From: Chloroflexota bacterium
GTDB lineage: Bacteria; Chloroflexota; UBA6077
NCBI GenBank assembly: GCA_021788565.1
Contig: JAJYKO010000113.1
Span: 1-10,448, forward strand
Length of the DNA stretch: 10,448 bases
Reading direction: 5' to 3'
Shown here: in pieces, positions 5,922-10,448 of the stretch
Numbering within the stretch: position 1 is the first letter of the stretch
Layout: each line of letters starts with the position of its first letter
Translations under genes and position numbers: made by a program
The notes under the pieces: generated by a model
Database searches by the model: none
Told to the model about the DNA's origin: nothing
Seen by the model: the letters and a program-made list of their open reading frames with translations, nothing else

Positions 5922-8096
5922 TCACCCAACCCCCTTCATGGAGAGCTGGATGCGGCCACGGGCCAGGTCCACACCCAGCACCCGCACCGACACGACGTCG
6001 CCGACGCCCACCACGTCCAGCGGGTTGCGGACGAAGCGATCGGCCATCTCTGAGACGTGGACCAGCCCGTCTTGCTTCACCCCGATGTCCACGAAGGCAC
6101 CGAAGTCCACCACGTTCCGCACCGTTCCCTGAAGCAGCATCCCCTCCTTCAGGTCCTCCATCTTGAGCACGTCCTTCCGGAGGATCGGCTTCGGCAGGGA
6201 ATCGCGCGGGTCCAGCCCCGGCTTCTCCAGGTTGTCCAGGATGTCCCTCAGCGTGGGCACGCCGGTCCCAAGTTCAGCCGCCAGCGACTCCAGTCCGTCG
6301 CGCCGCGCCTCCATTCCCCTTCGGAAGCGCGCGACCCGCTGGGAAAGCCTCTCGCCGTCGCGCTCTGCCGGGAGCCGTTCCATCAGCGCACGGCATACGG
6401 CGTAGCTCTCGGGATGGATGAAGGTCTCGTCCAGTGTGTTCTCCGCGCCGGGGATCTTCAGGAAGCCGGCCGCCTGGGTGAAGGTGGCGGGACCCAGCCC
6501 TGAGACCTTCTTCAGTTGCTCGCGGGACTTGAAGGGGCCGTGCTCGTTGCGATGAGCCACGACGTTCTCTGCCACGCGCCGATTTACCCCTGAGACGTAC
6601 TGGAGCAGGGAGACGGAGGCCGTGTTGACGTCCACCCCAGCGAAGTTGACGCAGGAAACCACCACCCGATCAAGCTCCCTGGCCAGCTCCTTCTGATCGA
6701 CGTCGTGCTGGTAGAGCCCCACCCCCACCGACTTGGGATCGATCTTCACCAGCTCGGCCAGGGGGTCCTGCAGGCGGCGGGCGATGGAAACGTTTCCGCG
6801 CTGGGACGCCTCCAGATTCGGGAACTCCTGGCGGGCGACCTCCGAGGCGGAGTAGACGGAGGCCCCTGCCTCGCTCACCATGACGTAGGCCATCTCGGGC
6901 CGCCGCTCAGAGATCGCTTCCGCCACCAGCGCCTCGGTTTCGCGGGAGGCTGTGCCGTTCCCGATGGCCACCACCTGCACGGCGTGCTTCTCGGCCAGGG
7001 CAAGGATCCTCTCCTTGGCTTCTCGCCACTGCTTCTGCGGGGCGTGGGGATAGATGGTCGTTCCCTCCAGGTATTTCCCGGTGGCGTCCACCACCGCCAC
7101 CTTGCAGCCGGTCCGCATACCGGGGTCGATCCCCATCACCATCTGTCCCCGCAGGGGCGGCTGCAGCAGCAGCTTGCGGAGGTTGGCGGCGAAGAGGGTG
7201 ATCGCGTGAGCCTCGGCCTTGTCGGTGAGGGCAGCGCGGACCTCCCGCTCCAGCGACAGGGCGAGGAGACGCCTGTAGCCGTCCTCCAGAGCCAGCCTCA
7301 GCTGCGGCGCGAAGATCGATTTCGGATTGGCCGGGTAGTGGGAGATGACGACCGGCTGAGCCTTCTCGTAGGGCAGATCCACCGCCACTCGAAGTACCTC
7401 CTCCTTCTCAGCCCTGTTCAGGGCGAGTATGCGGTGGGGAGGGACCCTGCCCGCCGGCTCAGCAAAGGAGTAGTAGAGGGTGTACTTCTGGCCAGGGTCC
7501 TTGGATTGATCGGCCAGGGTGGAGGTGAAGAGCGCCTCACGGAAGAAGAGGTCGCGCATGGCGCCGCGGACCTCGGCGTCCTCGGCGACCGTCTCGGCCA
7601 CGATGTCCCTGGCCCCGGCGTAAACCTGCTCCAGGCTCGTAAGGCCGAGCTCCTCGTTCAGGAACGGCGCGCCCTGCTCTTCCAGGCTACCCGCTACCAC
7701 GACCTGAGAGACGACCAGCTCCGCCAGCGGGCCCATCCCCTTCTCCCGAGCCACGCTGGCGCGGGTCTTCCGCTTCTGGCGGTACGGGAGGTAGAGGTCC
7801 TCCAGCTCATGGAGAGCCTCAGCCGCCCTGATCTTCTCGGCCAGCTCGGGGGTGAGCTTGCCCTGCTCCTCGATCAGCCGGAGCACGTCCTCCCTGCGCT
7901 TCTCGAGGTTGCGCAGGTACTCCACGCGGTCCTGGATCGCCTGGATCTGCACCTCGTCCAGGCCGCCAGTGGCCTCCTTGCGGTACCGGGCGATGAAGGG
8001 AATGGTGTTGCCGGCGTCCAGCAGCTCGGTCGCGCTGGCCACCTGGGTGACCGGAATGGAAAGCTCGCGCGCCGCGCGAGCCATCAACTCGTTCAT
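5922..8096 (-). CDS. tex: Tex (YhgF) family S1-domain RNA-binding protein
   Basis: A 724-residue, full-length Tex protein. The N-terminal helical region (about 1-200) has the typical NTIPFIARYRKEATGGLDE and ALHELEDLYLPYRQKRKTRA. A YqgF/RNase H-like domain begins at MGIDPGMRTG (Asp324), with Glu409 in VSEAGASVYSAS and Asp444 in RRLQDPLAELVKIDPKS, so the acidic triad is kept. Helix-hairpin-helix motifs follow (about 500-560, YVSGVNRRVAENVV and VSGLGPATF). An S1 domain closes the protein (652-722, QGTVRNVVDFGAFVDIGVKQDGLVH). Tex is a cytoplasmic nucleic-acid-binding protein linked to transcription and RNA metabolism; its exact role varies among species. The ATG at 8096 has GAGGAG (plus coordinates 8102-8107) 5 nt upstream. 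The protein ends almost immediately after S1, without the longer tail of some homologues. Monocistronic, divergent from vapBC. Confidence 0.96.
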   Translation of the reverse strand: MNELMARAARELSIPVTQVASATELLDAGNTIPFIARYRKEATGGLDEVQIQAIQDRVEYLRNLEKRREDVLRLIEEQGKLTPELAEKIRAAEALHELEDLYLPYRQKRKTRASVAREKGMGPLAELVVSQVVVAGSLEEQGAPFLNEELGLTSLEQVYAGARDIVAETVAEDAEVRGAMRDLFFREALFTSTLADQSKDPGQKYTLYYSFAEPAGRVPPHRILALNRAEKEEVLRVAVDLPYEKAQPVVISHYPANPKSIFAPQLRLALEDGYRRLLALSLEREVRAALTDKAEAHAITLFAANLRKLLLQPPLRGQMVMGIDPGMRTGCKVAVVDATGKYLEGTTIYPHAPQKQWREAKERILALAEKHAVQVVAIGNGTASRETEALVAEAISERRPEMAYVMVSEAGASVYSASEVARQEFPNLEASQRGNVSIARRLQDPLAELVKIDPKSVGVGLYQHDVDQKELARELDRVVVSCVNFAGVDVNTASVSLLQYVSGVNRRVAENVVAHRNEHGPFKSREQLKKVSGLGPATFTQAAGFLKIPGAENTLDETFIHPESYAVCRALMERLPAERDGERLSQRVARFRRGMEARRDGLESLAAELGTGVPTLRDILDNLEKPGLDPRDSLPKPILRKDVLKMEDLKEGMLLQGTVRNVVDFGAFVDIGVKQDGLVHVSEMADRFVRNPLDVVGVGDVVSVRVLGVDLARGRIQLSMKGVG

Positions 8097-8129
8097 TGCG
8101 GCTCCTCGGTGTCTGTTTCAGGAGAGTGG

Positions 8130-8159
8130 ATTGTACCGGCTTGCCACAGGGGGAGACAA
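8130..8159 (-). promoter_or_regulatory. Candidate promoter of tex
   Basis: On the minus strand, TTGTCT (plus 8159-8154) and TACAAT (plus 8135-8130) are 18 bp apart. The -10 box matches consensus at 5 of 6 positions and the -35 box at 4 of 6. Transcription would start near 8123, giving a leader of about 27 nt. The -35 box touches the first base of the vapBC operator, so bound antitoxin might also affect tex. Confidence 0.38.
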
Positions 8160-8169
8160 TGCATATACT
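8141..8169 (+). promoter_or_regulatory. Promoter of vapBC
   Basis: TTGCCA (8141-8146) and TATACT (8164-8169) are separated by exactly 17 bp, a strong sigma70-like match (5 of 6 at each box). Transcription would start near 8176, about 19 nt before the vapB ATG. The -10 box lies inside the palindrome at 8159-8179, as expected for autorepression by VapB or the VapBC complex. Confidence 0.65.
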
Positions 8170-8179
8170 TGATATGCAT
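8159..8179. promoter_or_regulatory. VapB/VapBC operator palindrome
   Basis: ATGCATAT (8159-8166) and its perfect reverse complement ATATGCAT (8172-8179) flank a 5-bp ACTTG centre. The site covers the -10 box of the vapBC promoter and ends 1 bp before the Shine-Dalgarno AAGGAGG (8181-8187). Type II antitoxins commonly bind such palindromes through their N-terminal DNA-binding domain, with toxin-dependent cooperativity. Binding here is inferred from position and symmetry. Confidence 0.72.
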
Positions 8180-8194
8180 CAAGGAGGCATAGGC

Positions 8195-8401
8195 ATGAGC
8201 AGAACGACGCTAGACATCGACGGGGAACTGCTCGCAAAGGCGATGGAGGCGAGCGGCGCCAAGACCAAGACCGAGGCCGTCGAGCTCGCGCTGCGGGAGC
8301 TGGTGCGGCATCAACAACTCAAGCTACTGCGCGAGGAACTGGGGACATACGACCTCGATATGGATGTCGAGGAACTTCGGCGATGGCGACGGATGAGCTA
8401 G
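8195..8401 (+). CDS. vapB: VapB-family antitoxin
   Basis: A 68-residue protein starting MSRTTLDIDGELLAKAME and continuing TKTEAVELALRELVRHQQL. The N-terminal RTTLDID strand and following helices fit the ribbon-helix-helix fold of the VapB family paired with PIN toxins. The C-terminal part (about 46-68, LGTYDLDMDVEELRRWRRMS) is acidic then basic and would wrap around and block VapC. The ATG at 8195 has AAGGAGG (8181-8187) 7 nt upstream, a near-perfect ribosome site. The frame stays open upstream, but that region holds the operator and promoter. It stops 1 nt before the vapC start. The strong antitoxin site and weak toxin start fit the excess antitoxin such systems need. It probably binds the palindrome at 8159-8179 to repress its own operon. 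Confidence 0.9.
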   Translation: MSRTTLDIDGELLAKAMEASGAKTKTEAVELALRELVRHQQLKLLREELGTYDLDMDVEELRRWRRMS

Positions 8402-8402
8402 C

Positions 8403-8825
8403 TTGAGCAACCGATATCTTGTCGACACTTCAGCTTGGATCTTCGCACTCCGACGGGGAGCAAACGAGGCCATAAAGGCGAGATTCGGGGAACTACTGCG
8501 GCTCGACCAGCTTGCCACCTGCGGCATTGTCGAGCTTGAGTTAGTGGCGGGAGCCAAGAACGAGAACGAGATGGCGAGAATTCAGATGAGGCTCCAGGCA
8601 GCAGAACGACTCTCGGTGGAAGAGGACGACTGGGCAACTGCCGCCCACATCGGGTATTCCCTGCGCCGCAGAGGAGTCACGATTGGTGCACCCGATCTTC
8701 TACTGGCTGCTGTCGCCATCCGTAACAACATAGTCCTTCTCCACGCGGACCGCGACTTCGACCTGATCGCCGCGCACAGCGAGCTGAGGGCGGAGAGCCT
8801 GGTGGGACTGGTATCGGAAGGCTAA
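8403..8825 (+). CDS. vapC: VapC-family PIN-domain ribonuclease toxin
   Basis: A 140-residue PIN-domain protein. Conserved acidic residues are in place: Asp8 (YLVDTSAW), Glu46 (VELELVAG), Asp98 (GAPDLLLAAVA) and Asp116 (LLHADRDFD), with Asp118 and Asp120 adjacent. This set coordinates Mg2+ or Mn2+ for RNA cleavage in VapC toxins, so the enzyme looks active. Known VapC targets are tRNAs or the 23S sarcin-ricin loop; the target here cannot be predicted. The start is TTG at 8403, one base after the vapB stop and without a clear Shine-Dalgarno, so translation is probably coupled to vapB and weaker. Third codon positions look less GC-biased than in tex or ecfT (by eye), which fits a horizontally mobile module. 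Its stop TAA (8823-8825) overlaps the ecfT stop on the other strand. Confidence 0.92.
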   Translation: MSNRYLVDTSAWIFALRRGANEAIKARFGELLRLDQLATCGIVELELVAGAKNENEMARIQMRLQAAERLSVEEDDWATAAHIGYSLRRRGVTIGAPDLLLAAVAIRNNIVLLHADRDFDLIAAHSELRAESLVGLVSEG

Positions 8826-9622
8826 AAGGCGAAGGTCACAATCGCGATCAGCACGAGGATGCCGAACGCCGCGTAGTCGGCCGTGCCGAGCGGACCCTCG
8901 TGGAGCATGGTAGGGCCGTTCTCCGTATCGTAGCCGCGCGACTCAAGGGCCGTTGCCAGGTCGTCGGCCCGACGTAGCGCCCCGTGCACCAGGGGAACGA
9001 AGAGGGCCGGTATGCTCCGCATTCGGTCCAGAATCTTCCCCTGGAGGAGATCGGCCCCACGCGCCGTCTGCGCCTTGATGAGCTGATCGGTTTCTTCCAC
9101 AAGGGTAGGGATGAAGCGGAGGGCGATCAGCGTCATCAGCGCGAAGTCGTCCACCGGCAGCCGGAGTCGCCGCAGCGGCGCCAGCAAGATCGTCATCCCC
9201 TCCAGCATCGCGACTGGCGGCGTGGTCATGGTCAGCAGCATCGACAACGTGAAGAGCGTCGGCAGCAGGACGAAGAGCACGAACACCAGCCACATCCCCT
9301 CGTTGGTGACCACCACCGGACCAATGGTGCGTAGCGGAGTCCCCTCGGTGAACAGGACCACGGGTATTGAGCCAATCGCCACGGCCAGCAGAAGCAGCCG
9401 GAGCTGGCGCCAGATGGCACGCGGGGGAACGCCGGACACCGCCACGGCGGCGAGGGTCAGCATCACGACCGCTACGTAGGGCGCAAACTGCCACCGGTGA
9501 CGGTCGGCGACCACCAGCAACAGCGCCAGCCACAGCAACGCGACTAGCTTGGTTCGGGCTCGCAGCCGGTGCAGTATGCTCCTACCAGGATAGTAGATCC
9601 CTAACGACAGGTCTTCGAGCAT
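8822..9622 (-). CDS. ecfT: ECF transporter transmembrane component EcfT
   Basis: A 266-residue membrane protein of the energy-coupling factor family. The start MLEDLSLGIYYPGRSILHRLRARTK is typical of EcfT (CbiQ-like). Hydrophobic segments lie near 25-40, 48-65, 74-92, 105-135 and 248-266. The two coupling-helix signatures that contact the ATPases are visible: Ala187-Arg188-Gly189 (QTARGADL) and Ser228-Arg229-Gly230 (LESRGYD). EcfT links two ATPases to a substrate-binding S-component for import of vitamins or metal ions. The ATG at 9622 is chosen over an upstream frame extension to 9673 because it has GGAG 6 nt upstream and matches the family length. It overlaps the end of the ecfA2 gene by 22 bp, so coupling is likely. 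No S-component is seen, so the substrate is unknown and a shared group II module is likely. Confidence 0.93.
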   Translation of the reverse strand: MLEDLSLGIYYPGRSILHRLRARTKLVALLWLALLLVVADRHRWQFAPYVAVVMLTLAAVAVSGVPPRAIWRQLRLLLLAVAIGSIPVVLFTEGTPLRTIGPVVVTNEGMWLVFVLFVLLPTLFTLSMLLTMTTPPVAMLEGMTILLAPLRRLRLPVDDFALMTLIALRFIPTLVEETDQLIKAQTARGADLLQGKILDRMRSIPALFVPLVHGALRRADDLATALESRGYDTENGPTMLHEGPLGTADYAAFGILVLIAIVTFAF

Positions 9623-10448
9623 GTCCCTCTCCGGACCCCCTTCAGGGACTCCAGCGCCCCCTCTAACGTGCACACATCCTCAGGGATCGGCATTCCCCGC
9701 TGACGGAGGGCTCCCAGCAGCTCCACCAGGGGCGGCTGCACCAGTCCCCACCCGCGGAGCTGCTCGCCCCTGGCAAAGACGTCGCGGGGAGCCCCCTCCA
9801 TCACCAGCCGCCCCTCGTGGAGCACGAAGACACGGTCGGCGAGGGACGCGACCTCGGCCATGTCGTGGGAGACCAGCGCAATTGTGGCGCCCTCCCTCTC
9901 CCGAGCCCGCCAGAGGTAGGAGTAGAACTCGCTTCGCCCCTCGGCATCCAGCCCGACGGTGGGCTCGTCCAACACCAGCAAGGTGGGCGAAGCAGCCAGC
10001 ACCCCTGCCAGCGCCACGCGACGCATCTGACCGCCGCTCAATTCGAAGGGGGAGCGTTCGGCGAATTCGCCGGGGGGTAGTCCCACCGTCTCCAGGGCAG
10101 CGAGAACCATATCGTGGATCTCGCCGCGCGGCAGGCCCAGCCGCTGCGGACCGAAGGCCACGTCCGCGTAGATGGTGCGCTCGAACAGCTGGGCCTCGGG
10201 GAACTGGAAGAGCATCCCCACGCGCCGCCGCAGCAGCGTCAACTCCGTCCGGCCGGCGGCAGCCACGTCCACGCCGTCGACGGTGATCGAGCCCGAGGTG
10301 GGGCGGAGCAGCCCGTTGAAATGCTGGATCAGCGTGGACTTGCCGGAGCCGTTCGTACCGATGATCGCGACGCAGCTACCACGCGCTACCTCCAGGTCGA
10401 CGTCGATCAGCGCGGCCTTCTCGCGGGCGGCGGACCGGTAGATGTGGG
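9601..10448 (-). CDS. ecfA2: ECF transporter ATPase EcfA2, N-terminus beyond window
   Basis: At least 281 residues, partial at the 5' end; the frame remains open to the right edge, where it reads HIYRSAAREKAALIDVDLEV. Walker A is GTNGSGKST (near 10325-10350), and the Q-loop region is MLFQFPEAQLFERTIYADVAFGPQ. The signature is LSGGQMRRVALA, and Walker B is LLVLDEPTVGLD with catalytic Glu. The switch His is in LVSHDM. The FQFPEAQLF Q-loop resembles EcfA2 rather than EcfA1, which usually has FQNPDNQ. A C-terminal extension of about 60 residues after VFARGEQL is usual for ECF ATPases. It energises EcfT together with EcfA1, which is probably encoded just outside the window. Probably only about 10-15 residues are missing. 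All catalytic motifs are intact. Confidence 0.93.
   Translation of the reverse strand, partial: HIYRSAAREKAALIDVDLEVARGSCVAIIGTNGSGKSTLIQHFNGLLRPTSGSITVDGVDVAAAGRTELTLLRRRVGMLFQFPEAQLFERTIYADVAFGPQRLGLPRGEIHDMVLAALETVGLPPGEFAERSPFELSGGQMRRVALAGVLAASPTLLVLDEPTVGLDAEGRSEFYSYLWRAREREGATIALVSHDMAEVASLADRVFVLHEGRLVMEGAPRDVFARGEQLRGWGLVQPPLVELLGALRQRGMPIPEDVCTLEGALESLKGVRRGTCSKTCR

Noticed and set aside
6705..8192. Plus-strand reading frame of 495 codons opposite tex
   Set aside because: Mirror of tex codon bias; Leu/Arg/Gly/His-rich with no domain, while tex is unmistakable on the other strand.
8096..8194. Upstream start for vapB giving a 101-residue protein
   Set aside because: The extra residues are translated from the promoter and operator. 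The ATG at 8195 has a near-perfect ribosome site and fits family length.

Overview
The window is GC-rich bacterial chromosome, roughly 60-65% by eye, with GC-biased third codon positions and few non-coding gaps. No rRNA, tRNA, CRISPR array, transposase or phage gene was seen. The overall style suggests a high-GC Gram-positive-like or Chloroflexota (Thermomicrobia-type) bacterium. The clues are a secreted CAP-domain protein with a distinctive 'TTTGLMVWRKADNW' segment, low-complexity octamer and heptamer tracts at gene edges, a hairpin repeat whose translation reads 'EGEAPAEP', and a general-type ECF transporter module. This placement is an inference from sequence style, not a proven identity.

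Left part (1-4499, all + strand): the last 44 codons of a glyoxalase-fold ring-cleaving dioxygenase, then a MarR-family regulator, then two ABC half-exporters separated by 2 nt. A near-consensus sigma70-type promoter upstream of marR has its -10 and start region inside a perfect 15-bp-arm palindrome, so autorepression is likely. The exporters form a heterodimer with one canonical and one degenerate ATP site. The last 35 residues of the first half are encoded by a repeat tract containing 4.4 copies of an 8-bp unit. All three forward frames are open through this tract. Loss of one unit would fuse the two half-transporters into a single polypeptide.

Middle (4500-8096): a long hairpin follows the exporter genes. 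Next come a secreted CAP/SCP-domain protein on + and a gap of about 400 bp with a REP-like hairpin. Then there is a full-length Tex (YhgF) RNA-binding protein gene on the - strand.

Right part (8097-10448): a VapBC toxin-antitoxin pair is transcribed divergently from tex, and its operator overlaps its own -10 box. It converges on an ECF transporter operon on the - strand, where ecfT overlaps the 3' end of an EcfA2-type ATPase gene that runs off the right edge. The vapC and ecfT stop codons overlap by 4 bp.

The marR-ABC block is probably one drug or aromatic-stress export operon. Tex, VapBC and ECF are independent units. No wholly unfamiliar multi-gene system is evident. The most unusual element is the octamer repeat at the junction of the two exporter genes.
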